Virus record (IMG/VR): IMGVR_UViG_3300008954_000054
Span: 1-62,081 of that record
Direction: 5' to 3' (one strand)
Length of the DNA: 62,081 nt
From: a virus
Shown here: positions 10,401-15,182 of the stretch, piece after piece
How positions within the stretch are numbered: position 1 is the first letter of the stretch
Layout: each line of letters begins with the position of its first letter
Translations under genes and position numbers: made by a program
The notes under the pieces: generated by a model
Database searches by the model: none
The model's input: the letters and a program-made list of their open reading frames with translations, nothing else
Told to the model about the DNA's origin: nothing

Positions 10401-11643
10401 CCACTTCAGGCAACCTCTTGAGCTGGTACTCGTCCGCGGCAGAGGCGTCCACGATCTCGTAGTAGCCAAGAAGGGCCGCCTCATCTCCGTGAGACAGGGC
10501 CGCCCCGTCTACCAGATTGACACCCGTGACCCGGACAACCTTGCCGGCGTCTCCCGCAACGACAGGGCTCCCCGCAATATCCTGAATCCGCCAGATCCCA
10601 GGACCGTCAGCAGGGGTGCCGCCGCCGTATTCCACCACACCTTGCATGGTCCTGCGGGCTACAGGGATGGGCGTCGCCGCCTGTCCGCCGTAAGAAGCCA
10701 CCTCACCTGCCGTTGAGGTAGCCTCAAACCCTCCGTCCTCCCACACCTTGTAAGGAGGGTAGAAGCCGGAAGAAGCCGTGTTCTCCGGCGGCACCACGAC
10801 AAAGATCCGCTCCCGCCCCACTGCGGGGCCGGAACCCGGCATACCAACCAGCCTCGTAACCTGAGGCTGGAAGAGCATGATGGAACGGAGGGCCGGGTTC
10901 AAAGGAATCGTGAAGACGCTGGACAACCTCTTTTCAGAGGCCAGCGTGATCACCCCGCCCGTGTAGGAGGACACCCGGAAGATTTCAAACCGAGCGGACC
11001 CCACATACTTGCTCAGCGGAGTCAGCCCATTGACCCCAGCCGCCAGGGTGCCGTCCACGGATCCCGTGTCCGAGATCACCAGATAGAGGCCCCCGTTGTA
11101 GGCAGAGATCCCCGTCCCGGAGAGGTTGTAGGCTTCTGCGAGATCGGCGGCAGACCGCGAGCCGCTAGGCCCGTCCGCCATCGTCAGAGTGTCATTGTTC
11201 CCTACAGATCCGACCGTCCACTGCCAGTCGCAGAAGGGAGAGGCCTTCGTGGGTCCAATGACATGGAAAGCGATCGGGTGACCGAGCAGCGAGGGGCCCT
11301 TTGGCCCGAACCGATGGGAGCCGTGGTCATAGGGCCTGAAGTTAATCTCAGGGTGGCCCGCGAGACCAAGTCGAGAGTCGATGGTCTGAACGTCGTGGGG
11401 GAACGCCGTCGCTGTCGATCCGCTCTTGTCCGCATTGCTGGAGTCGGGCTCCTGAGTCGCCTGGAAGCTCCGCTCAAGAGAACCAGCCCAGGAACCAGCG
11501 AGACCCGAGACGACCTCACTGCTCTGAATCTGAGCAACGCGGCTCAGATGCTCCTGCCAAGCCTCGCGAACGAAATCCGTGGCAGCCCTGTTCTCCAGAG
11601 CCTTGCGTAGGCGGATCAGGGTTTCGTCGTCACGAGTCGCCAT
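1405..11643 (-). CDS. Giant 3412-aa tail-fibre/adhesin-like virion protein
   Basis: One uninterrupted frame of 10.2 kb. The start is the ATG at 11643, with GGGAGC upstream. The first 80 residues look helical and polar (RLRKALENRAATDFVREAW), perhaps the attachment end. The rest is beta-rich with many Gly, Thr, Ser and Trp and no membrane segments. A short module built around a G..NG.W.I or GYYEI pattern appears near 10420-10560, 6290-6370 and 4095-4175 and resembles modules in other structural genes here. Few cysteines, no protease or glycosidase signature recognised. The role is inferred from position (fibre block, co-transcribed with the 252-aa gene) and composition: a very long fibre or large appendage on the baseplate. 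It could also be a decoration protein. Confidence 0.93.
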   Translation of the reverse strand: MATRDDETLIRLRKALENRAATDFVREAWQEHLSRVAQIQSSEVVSGLAGSWAGSLERSFQATQEPDSSNADKSGSTATAFPHDVQTIDSRLGLAGHPEINFRPYDHGSHRFGPKGPSLLGHPIAFHVIGPTKASPFCDWQWTVGSVGNNDTLTMADGPSGSRSAADLAEAYNLSGTGISAYNGGLYLVISDTGSVDGTLAAGVNGLTPLSKYVGSARFEIFRVSSYTGGVITLASEKRLSSVFTIPLNPALRSIMLFQPQVTRLVGMPGSGPAVGRERIFVVVPPENTASSGFYPPYKVWEDGGFEATSTAGEVASYGGQAATPIPVARRTMQGVVEYGGGTPADGPGIWRIQDIAGSPVVAGDAGKVVRVTGVNLVDGAALSHGDEAALLGYYEIVDASAADEYQLKRLPEVDPATGRYFFGPGPYFDTTGHTGAAKVEVTFTLHDAISELFTGDFDLDRVEAARLGNLIDPEWVRRTTKIDASGKVPSGGSPGRADRSIFDTESGTGQADPGSLLDLGFRMVLFPAKDDGGGDAVPDFSRPIYTRDVVIDPSVTTDSQFIEVDYAGGLVYLSHAPPASSGGAIVPAGIIGSGGNNPRGEVVLFAACVPYSRESGQTGVGLRVTGGDLESATLGYSSATQRDVFGGRVHATLTAHAAGSNPHTMTLTGTNSANWPETGSAEVLYEGGSPLGLSQGRIFWTGLGNVTGTTFDLTGVATDAAIPFTVPATVVLRKGDGDLRLDTTYGAKWRSGTWRIAYGDLTAQPDGSLLITPTAVQGPAAELRAGFPLGGSSEVARLFLDTKSNRWTTTAPSWASDSEDNEVGLEVARGRLYASLSLDFAAGTLSSTRFLNRVEQVSSVNATIPDSASPPNQFDLVVDEASSVFQTALPTNVAGLCAVVEGSTIASAENASWTPLVAGVRLVVDAKIFGRAGGKLITAREYAEAPANPLNWFAYTAVGSDSPTDIQTAINSHYSGLTPASSPSTTEGSGATERLLVSGRQVRVLPAQYYLESQVINALNPFTTSVASGFALSVFSADPKNDNGSKWATLVLNYDTTITSTDPDEVAAFLNQALYETTYAGYVGDKLDDAGFYETPAGVSASPNAWIGGAAAGSIAAPTGAPVGERQFLFIGPGDARHPTGSETVCLICGGWGSGDASASAQDFYNVMIEVGRVNAEDSSGDIAGLLAGDFDPDPYEIPTCGLFFGDDANDTPSPPVAGDFPSEAAANSGATDLGFSQNGVRPLGHLVGSHRVKSTASSPLRARIEILRGHGSDWFAGPRRAPVFQVGTDLEPGSTPAQAWPDKGYEYGYMGRWVWGAEDLTVIDRTTGSAAGLADIWVSYGLSPHGEMGFSCLLTATSQVGYPSFLIEVTATGTEFDSPSVAPNSIAAGDLVTGIRDGTTEAFEGRVLAWDTSTNTGELLVVSRGTYETTDGHLLPQGFQPTSIGAFSPTANTASTDLEVSIIPRPGFNQFASAFRSLAKHANTALTNTSDEYGQGLDGGSADTTATSSFSGVLVGGGRVDLISLIGPSALPGVSFTTPVVGEGLAASPLQVTTTFLESGVFSTSVALGNLDWPAPDSGGVYDQGLATGESTSESLQRLPKGSYAGGAHVGGVAGLRVSGDAQIWLTNPRPLASTQATAYVRRMLAVKGSVGWNLMEVGPAATGGYDNGMAHAISGFGAARRAGSAAETMFIQEATVSLGLTRADLHAFLMASGQLDWPGTQDDLIRGADAIGALRAAWWVGNPDMPVLMPFLEGKYLQLEDTSGGYTSDNNNGVWRIVGAPVITMSGLSAELESKFPALTSLATGQTGSTANIRDMEDGTLPASAVVSVLQLRVERYAVPPANDANVAATLESFVPESVRANQLQGHPWGIYADIQATEKVYVADVVDPGGSPTGAPQGIHGMSLDPSWLGREDLPMEMIPVFRDGPGTDRWPLPGAARLLGIRSSEDSRGRVTSHAWFSWSGTPGTTTTHHVYARAVVHATARADGLDDLSSASTWGEFAMDRAGRVSFVGHTQRLGPGVLLDGGLGLVMASAFRATPRPVEMETLAGFSVVGQASAWPLTSHFRSRSHGAPSVPSTFNTVEFFEDATVVGPHGSLQFEDARAAQGLPFRLKENAVAASSFASPARLLIARTSPDLGGTDEPNIHITPNDSLFPAPWSGIRFRSPGTVRYERPFRVIDAKGGHQGMNALLGAPSSGIRGIEVPTFGECLLLPKGPPTMAGSGWADFVTDTAVGSTPTDTPLYEFRANKTTDFGISPEMCFSSAERTKDGDRTEGPASHEAGPGVLSQAYRHSRSRSVTGDYPNSGTAEQMRILDGMVIEDVSNGCFFTAGHLGREFAYTNVNTLSGELGNGTRGPINGSITINHGGVTNELQVVYDIGPYVDVSEDPEADTVNGTSNGFGDRIDTVTVVVAASDQEIEQVRRPLVGHRYRITPNVEFVPVLGPRGVGGGLIPPWTDATDPTTSIDSADAIFYSTRYSFKPPGGDFGAGDVGRMIYICGTYNYKYTGWWVVIDVLDNYEVQPAIVNEFDGTGANAALTTSVAVVRKLRREGDAKKHSTTFDGALPLVARAPLLEAASNFRTNQSLMSGTPGDFGNMSLWITDNTGASFYTAGPTILAPGSADPDGIVTLLNSTAAFNGLSTSFGVQFIVWSSNGASLEVTYDLSLLTATQAAQVTGNRAALRVEWLSTSTGHTMPTAGNARDPMSIGFHSYPGHASQLDRGFGDRNNALPIVDNSQHFSRSAAAGLRWVFSAPLTEEHSGSYVHLKRPAKYRFNTLLASQSEAGASLTTKAWVGGNPYPGDDIDEQVDIFRINRCPTTADLILGGDCEEYYTELIKVGRVVSGTNGDSGRGRPLLYSPLGVYGFWPDTVSGEIPSRGHNYVMQYAIQPVARERIVTISPNNMKSSTWVVPGATTSGDVDVGTGPKVMTNTTSGLGFDLSTPWVLMDRSMVSGRTGTLLWNADTGRNYVWTPGPAWWQLWVPSPDNQRDAEEPMPTLRVDLTDAFTQAMQPGGGIASPFPGKQPKGARLLRLWVNFGVWGNNLPSRGEEATPGYVDTSGDPLAPYYMAFNLIVELPGSHAREFKSGISLEEHPYASGPGISPFGGRAPTVMYNHDDNTGTHKAGGAVVVPLYVNREAGDIMPNVMERWVDAGPSNTPGAESDWRTGDPEYGFGCSSESSANDLHGSISYLGNAHNPIVWGSQDFTASVWGARDDSLVLASPLPRSSLTSGGIRSAFTSGLWPDMDDFSGTTPPAVCPQALTGIVVAHGGENPKAPDINAGSAINNVPTTCPHAFTIALTPVGDDFDATDSASIQKFGRRLTPGSFRPKDRPFKVGNWLDYILERYGIAAPSGSMLPPGARVYLEITAGNGDVTNSTGAGCWVGSVKAAFEVETADGTAYVENVNHLGNDR

Positions 11644-11688
11644 GCAATTAGCTCCCGGTAGCCTGAGGCACCTCTACCGAAGGGCCGG

Positions 11689-11694
11689 CTATAG
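11689..11694 (-). promoter_or_regulatory. CTATAG element before the 3412-aa gene
   Basis: CTATAG sits within GGCTATAGCC, 45 bases upstream of the ATG at 11643. CTATAG also lies 23-36 bases upstream of the structural-gene starts at 22251, 34532 and 42524. It may mark the transcription start of each structural block. The hexamer is self-complementary, so orientation is taken from the downstream gene. Confidence 0.35.
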
Positions 11695-11728
11695 CCCTCA
11701 TATTGAGAGGTAATTTCCAGGGGCCAGA

Positions 11729-11734
11729 TCGTAT
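11729..11734 (+). promoter_or_regulatory. TCGTAT promoter-like element for the split moron
   Basis: TCGTAT followed by GACCC lies 23 bases before the ATG at 11758. The spacing nearly equals that at 24171, 34680 and 40252 (22-23 bases). A GGAG ribosome site lies between element and start codon. Confidence 0.5.
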
Positions 11735-11757
11735 GACCCAGCAACCGGAGTAGATAA

Positions 11758-12186
11758 ATGAGTCTCTTCCTTTCCCTGGTCGTCGGGGCTACCCTGCTCG
11801 CCATCCTCCTCGCGGGCTCCCTAAAGCAGAAGCCACGGAAGCCGCCCCCCCTCGCCCTGGTAGGACCAGCCCCGTACATCGGGCCGGCGACCCACACCCA
11901 CTCCTCAATGGGGACTCCCTACGGGAAGGAGCTGCCCTGGCAGGAAGCCACCCCGGACGGACACCTCGCGTGGGCTCACGTCCTGCTGGGCTCCGCTCCG
12001 CTGGATGAAGGAGCGGGCTACTTCCACAACGTCGGCCACGAAGCTGTCGTGCTGAAGACGGATCTCTCGCCGGAGCTGGTGGCAGCGTCCATCGCAACCA
12101 CCTCTGGGCTTCAGGGGCAGGTGCGACGCAGCGGATCCTACCCGAACACCTACCGCTGGATCAGCTACGAGGTCTCCTCGACGGAG
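11758..12186 (+). pseudogene. 5' part of a membrane-anchored moron gene split by an insertion
   Basis: Starts at ATG 11758 behind GGAG. It encodes an N-terminal membrane anchor (MSLFLSLVVGATLLAILLAG), a basic/proline-rich linker, and a globular part ending at EVSSTE. The native frame ends here: downstream of 12186 the frame runs open to 13008 only as antisense of a methyltransferase gene. The missing last 20 codons lie after the second repeat (15120-15182). Joining 11758-12186 to 15120-15182 gives an intact 163-residue protein ending SIEVRRLT, so the gene was clearly interrupted. The protein family is not recognised; with one N-terminal anchor it may sit in the host inner membrane. As it stands, a 416-residue chimera could be made, whose C-terminal two thirds is probably meaningless. 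Confidence 0.8.
12012..12186 (+). repeat. 175-bp direct repeat, left copy
   Basis: Matches 14945-15119 over 175 bases, in the same orientation, with a single difference: G at 12128 versus A at 15061, changing Arg to His. It lies wholly within the coding region of the split moron and abuts the left edge of the methyltransferase cassette. Sequence similarity stops abruptly at both ends. Confidence 0.95.
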
Positions 12187-12225
12187 TCGGACGACTGCTC
12201 CATGGAGTGTGTATCCGAAGGTCTC

Positions 12226-13329
12226 TTACCAACCGAGCGAGAGTTGACCTCCAATGCCCTTTCGCACCACTTTTCCGGTTCTCCGCCGCTCCAAGGCCAC
12301 CAGCACCGCTTCCCCAAGCCGCCGAGCCAAGAGGGGGGGCACGGCATTTCCCACTTGGTGGGCAGTTGGTACAGTCTTGCCAACAAAGATGAAATCGTCG
12401 GGGAAGCTCTGAAGACGAGCGGCCTCACGCATGGTGATGTTCCGGTCGGCCACCGGGTGGGCGAAACGGCCGCGGGTAAAACTATTACACTTGGTGGTGA
12501 TGGTTCCCGCAGGCTTATCCCAGTGGAGACGACCGTAAACGCCTCGGTGGCCAGCCTTTTCCACGCTGACCCGGTGACATGGAAGACGGAGTTCCTCGGG
12601 GATATCTGCTCGGCCGCCGCCCATTGGGACGTGGGAAATACGCCGGCGATTCTGGGCCGAGATGTTGTCTCGGTTGTGATTGGGAATTCTGGATGCGGCC
12701 TCCGGACGGGCAAACGGACACGGAAGGTCGCCTATAGCGTCACGAACTGTAGACCACGACTCCGAATTGTGGGTCGGTTCCGGCCAAATGAAAGCCTTGG
12801 GGCGATCGACTCGTTCGCCGACCAAAAACGCACGTTTTCGATGTTGAGGCACACCAAAATCAGCGGCATTCAATGTGTTCACATCGGTTCGGTAACCGAG
12901 AGTTCTTGCAAATTCAATCGCTTGAGACAATTGCGCCTTGCCCCTCCTGTTGCGGATGGCGGCGACATTCTCCATGATGAAGAACTCAGGCTCCATCTCA
13001 CCAACTAACCGAATGAAATCGAGTACGAGTTGGTTTCGATCGTCTTCGTTGCTTCCCCGTCGCTGTCGGGAAAAACCCTGACATGGAGGGCCGCCGACAA
13101 CAAGAGCGGGGTCTCCTCGATACAAATTAGCCTTGGCGAGCAGCATGTCCCCATGTAGCGTCGAGGCATCAGCCTCCAACACATGGTCGCCGAGGTTGTG
13201 GCGGTGGGTTCTGACGGCCTCCGTGTTCCAGTCGAAGGCGGCGCCTAAGCGGAAGCCGGCTTGGAGCAAGCCAAAAGCGAACCCGCCGGCTCCGGCGAAG
13301 CAGTCGATAGCAACGGGAAGGTCGCTCAC
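12226..13329 (-). CDS. DNA (cytosine-5) methyltransferase B
   Basis: A 367-residue enzyme transferring a methyl group from S-adenosylmethionine to C5 of cytosine in a specific DNA site. All key motifs are present in order: FAGAGG for cofactor binding (11-16), GGPPCQGFS with catalytic Cys83, MENV (119-122), QHRKR (162-166), a target-recognition region (about 170-270), then REAARLQSFP (301-310) and VGNAVPP (326-332). Length is typical for a compact C5 enzyme. Its GTG start overlaps the stop of methyltransferase A (GTGA), so it is translationally coupled. No restriction endonuclease or Vsr gene is adjacent, making it an orphan enzyme that may protect phage DNA from host restriction. The target sequence cannot be read from the protein. 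Confidence 0.96.
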   Translation of the reverse strand: MSDLPVAIDCFAGAGGFAFGLLQAGFRLGAAFDWNTEAVRTHRHNLGDHVLEADASTLHGDMLLAKANLYRGDPALVVGGPPCQGFSRQRRGSNEDDRNQLVLDFIRLVGEMEPEFFIMENVAAIRNRRGKAQLSQAIEFARTLGYRTDVNTLNAADFGVPQHRKRAFLVGERVDRPKAFIWPEPTHNSESWSTVRDAIGDLPCPFARPEAASRIPNHNRDNISAQNRRRISHVPMGGGRADIPEELRLPCHRVSVEKAGHRGVYGRLHWDKPAGTITTKCNSFTRGRFAHPVADRNITMREAARLQSFPDDFIFVGKTVPTAHQVGNAVPPLLARRLGEAVLVALERRRTGKVVRKGIGGQLSLGW

Positions 13330-14627
13330 TTGAGCCTCTTGGTGTGCTTGCGACCAGGGATGCTGCTCGAGAACGAGTTGCTGGTCGGCTCCAATACATC
13401 ACCGTCCGTGTTCATCTCGACGACCTCGTTCGGATCGCGGGACAACTCCGTCAAGATGTGAGCAGCCAGATGAGCGGCGAATTGCGGCGGCACGGCGTTG
13501 CCAATCTGCTGAAACCTGTCGTCAAATGGTCCCTCAAACATCCAAGAGGAGGGGAAGGCTTGCAACAGGGCCGCTTCTCGGATGGACAGGCCACGGTCTT
13601 GTTCCGGATGAACGTACCGACCGCTGGCCGGATTGCGGGAGTAGCCGGTGATCGTGTTGGCAGGTCGATCCCAGAACATGCGCCCGTAAACATCACGGTA
13701 ACCATCCACTCTGTCGAGGCACTTTGGACCTACGCCGGGTGGTCTTGAGCCGCCGTCCTTGGGGATTTGTCGAATCGTAGCGACGGTGCTGGCTCGGTGT
13801 CGGGTACAGGCATGCATCGGATCGTCGGGTGACGGGGAGCGGGGCCCGATGGGAGGCAGGTGCCCAATGGCGGAGCGTACGGTGCGGTAGTCAGCGCTGT
13901 CGGTCAGGAAGGGGTCAGGCATTCGGAATGGGCGTGGAGAGGCCAACACCAGGGCTCGGAATCGGGCCTGAGGTACACCAAAACCAGCAAGGTTGTGGAT
14001 GCGGGCCCGCACAATGTAGTCGGGATCGAGCAATTTCTTCAGGGACTGAAAACGGTCTAAGTACTTATGAGCCAGCAACTCCGGCACATTTTCCATGACT
14101 ATGAAGTCAGGGTTGAGACGGCGTGCGATGCGAGCAAAGGCGTCTACGAGGTGGTTGCGTTCGTCAGATTCCCGGCGAAGGCGCTTTCCGTGAGCGGAGA
14201 AGCCCTGACACGGGGGCCCCCCGATGAGAACCTTGGGGGCCCCCGAAACGAGGCCGAGGCTACTCAAGAAGTTGTCGATGTTGTCATCGGATGCCGCGAC
14301 AACGGCCAGATCTTCTCGTCGCACCCGTACCGGCAGGTTGCGGTCGAACGTGTCGGCCGCGTGGGGGTCGAGGTCTGCCGCACCCGCCAGTCGGAAACTG
14401 TTGATAGAGCGCCCGATAGCTTCAAAGCCGGCAGCAAGCCCACCACAACCGCAGAAGAGGTCAATGACTTCGATCGGGCCGGAGGCCGGGGGGGCTTGAG
14501 GATCGAAGGCGGCGACAGCCTGCTCCGCTATCGCGCGGAGTGGATACCGAGCCCCTTCTCCGCCTTGGCCCTCTCGACTTGTGGCCAACGGTTTCGGCTG
14601 AATCTGGCTGGACGGGACAATTCTCAT
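13326..14627 (-). CDS. DNA (cytosine-5) methyltransferase A
   Basis: A 433-residue C5-cytosine methyltransferase. Motifs: DLFCGCGG (56-63), GGPPCQGFS with catalytic Cys140, MENV (178-181), QARFR (220-224), a variable recognition region (about 225-320), IREAALLQAFP (349-359) and IGNAVPP (375-381). I chose the ATG at 14627 because it overlaps the stop of the small regulator gene (TGATG) and lies just upstream of the conserved region. The frame stays open upstream to 14750 but would then overlap the regulator. A 50-residue N-terminal extension precedes motif I, and a Ser/Lys-rich tail follows motif X. It differs clearly from enzyme B in the recognition region, so the pair probably modifies two different sites. 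Confidence 0.96.
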   Translation of the reverse strand: MRIVPSSQIQPKPLATSREGQGGEGARYPLRAIAEQAVAAFDPQAPPASGPIEVIDLFCGCGGLAAGFEAIGRSINSFRLAGAADLDPHAADTFDRNLPVRVRREDLAVVAASDDNIDNFLSSLGLVSGAPKVLIGGPPCQGFSAHGKRLRRESDERNHLVDAFARIARRLNPDFIVMENVPELLAHKYLDRFQSLKKLLDPDYIVRARIHNLAGFGVPQARFRALVLASPRPFRMPDPFLTDSADYRTVRSAIGHLPPIGPRSPSPDDPMHACTRHRASTVATIRQIPKDGGSRPPGVGPKCLDRVDGYRDVYGRMFWDRPANTITGYSRNPASGRYVHPEQDRGLSIREAALLQAFPSSWMFEGPFDDRFQQIGNAVPPQFAAHLAAHILTELSRDPNEVVEMNTDGDVLEPTSNSFSSSIPGRKHTKRLK

Positions 14628-14836
14628 CAGGGCTGCTTCCGGTTGACGGGGTCGAAGAGGGGGCGTTGTTCGGGGAAGCCGACCGCGTCCAGGTGTTGCT
14701 TGATCAGGTGATCTGCAAACGTGCTTTTCTTGCGGCATGTCTGCTCGCAATAGGCTTGGTAGCGCTCATACTCAACAAGGCTGAGGCAGACGGTGATGCG
14801 TCGAGTGGTCTGGTGCTGTTTGCTCTCCGCAGGCAT
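14627..14836 (-). CDS. Small ribbon-helix-helix-like regulator
   Basis: A 69-residue protein. The ATG at 14836 is preceded by GAGAGAGGAG at good spacing; an upstream TTG in frame lies inside the promoter and is rejected. After a short polar start, RRITVCLS would form the DNA-contacting strand, and two helices follow (LVEYERYQAYCEQTC and KSTFADHLIKQHLDAV), the usual order of an Arc/MetJ/CopG-type domain. The tail is proline-rich. It is the first gene of the methyltransferase operon and its stop overlaps the start of methyltransferase A. Its promoter carries repeated TGCGC elements, so it may control the operon, much as C proteins do in restriction-modification systems. The family call comes from pattern only. 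Confidence 0.65.
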   Translation of the reverse strand: MPAESKQHQTTRRITVCLSLVEYERYQAYCEQTCRKKSTFADHLIKQHLDAVGFPEQRPLFDPVNRKQP

Positions 14837-14857
14837 GGGTCGCTCCTCTCTCCCGGC

Positions 14858-14887
14858 AGTATAACAAGCCTGCACAAGATTGCGCAA
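14858..14887 (-). promoter_or_regulatory. Sigma70-like promoter of the methyltransferase operon
   Basis: On the minus strand TTGCGC (14882-14887) is followed after 18 bases by TATACT (14858-14863), 21 bases before the ATG at 14836. Both hexamers are close to bacterial sigma70 consensus. The -35 box overlaps one of three TGCGC elements. It does not resemble the TCGTAT elements of the phage genes, which suggests the cassette arrived with its own bacterial-style promoter. Confidence 0.65.
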
Positions 14888-14927
14888 AACATCTCAAAAG
14901 TGCGCACTCTTACGTCATAGTGCGCTA
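14880..14927. promoter_or_regulatory. Three TGCGC operator-like elements spaced 20 bp apart
   Basis: TGCGC begins at 14881, 14901 and 14921, exactly two DNA turns apart. The first lies in the palindrome TTGCGCAA (14880-14887), the second in AGTGCGCACT (14900-14909) and the third in the half-matching AGTGCGCT (14920-14927). Being on one face of the helix and overlapping the -35 box, they are good candidates for binding by the regulator at 14627-14836. Confidence 0.6.
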
Positions 14928-14944
14928 TTCGCCGAAGGAAGCGA

Positions 14945-15119
14945 AGCGGGCTACTTCCACAACGTCGGCCACGAAGCTGTCGTGCTGAAGACGGATCTCT
15001 CGCCGGAGCTGGTGGCAGCGTCCATCGCAACCACCTCTGGGCTTCAGGGGCAGGTGCGACACAGCGGATCCTACCCGAACACCTACCGCTGGATCAGCTA
15101 CGAGGTCTCCTCGACGGAG
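14945..15119 (+). repeat. 175-bp direct repeat, right copy
   Basis: Second copy of the sequence at 12012-12186, with one substitution (A at 15061). It is joined on its left to the cassette promoter region and on its right to the genuine 3' end of the split moron gene. Confidence 0.95.
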
Positions 15120-15182
15120 GCCCGACGCCGGGACTTCGGAACCTACACCCGATTCTCTATCGAAGTCCGGCGCCTGACATAG
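14945..15182 (+). pseudogene. 3' part of the split moron gene
   Basis: Carries the C-terminal half of the interrupted protein: the duplicated segment (from AGYFHNVGHEAVV to EVSSTE) plus the native end ARRRDFGTYTRFSIEVRRLT and a TAG at 15180-15182. There is no ATG or ribosome site; the frame is open leftward to a TTG at 14880 inside the cassette promoter. It is probably untranslated. Its last 26 bases overlap the 3' end of the lipoprotein-like gene on the minus strand, a convergent arrangement that probably predates the insertion. Confidence 0.8.

Larger units (their letters stand above)
12187..14944 (-). mobile_element. Inserted DNA-methyltransferase cassette between direct repeats
   Basis: A 2758-bp segment bracketed by the 175-bp repeats. 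It holds one minus-strand operon of three genes (regulator-like, methyltransferase A, methyltransferase B), a sigma70-like promoter at its right end and about 40 bases after the last stop. No transposase, integrase or terminal inverted repeats are visible. Long repeats made of target-gene sequence fit integration of a circular molecule by a single crossover in shared sequence, or a duplication-type insertion; that is inference. Two 60-base stretches inside have 29/60 and 28/60 GC (12841-12900, 14041-14100), lower than the flanks. An assembly join is the main alternative. Confidence 0.75.

Noticed and set aside
13326-14750. 474-aa form of methyltransferase A
   Set aside because: The extra 41 residues overlap the regulator gene, are Arg/Pro-rich like a shadow frame, and the TGATG junction at 14627 gives a natural start.
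14627-14887. Longer form of the small regulator from TTG 14887
   Set aside because: That start lies inside the -35 box of the promoter; the ATG at 14836 has a good ribosome site.
12187-14944. Classical transposon or insertion sequence
   Set aside because: No transposase, terminal inverted repeats or short target duplication are seen; the flanking repeats are 175 bp and derived from the target gene.
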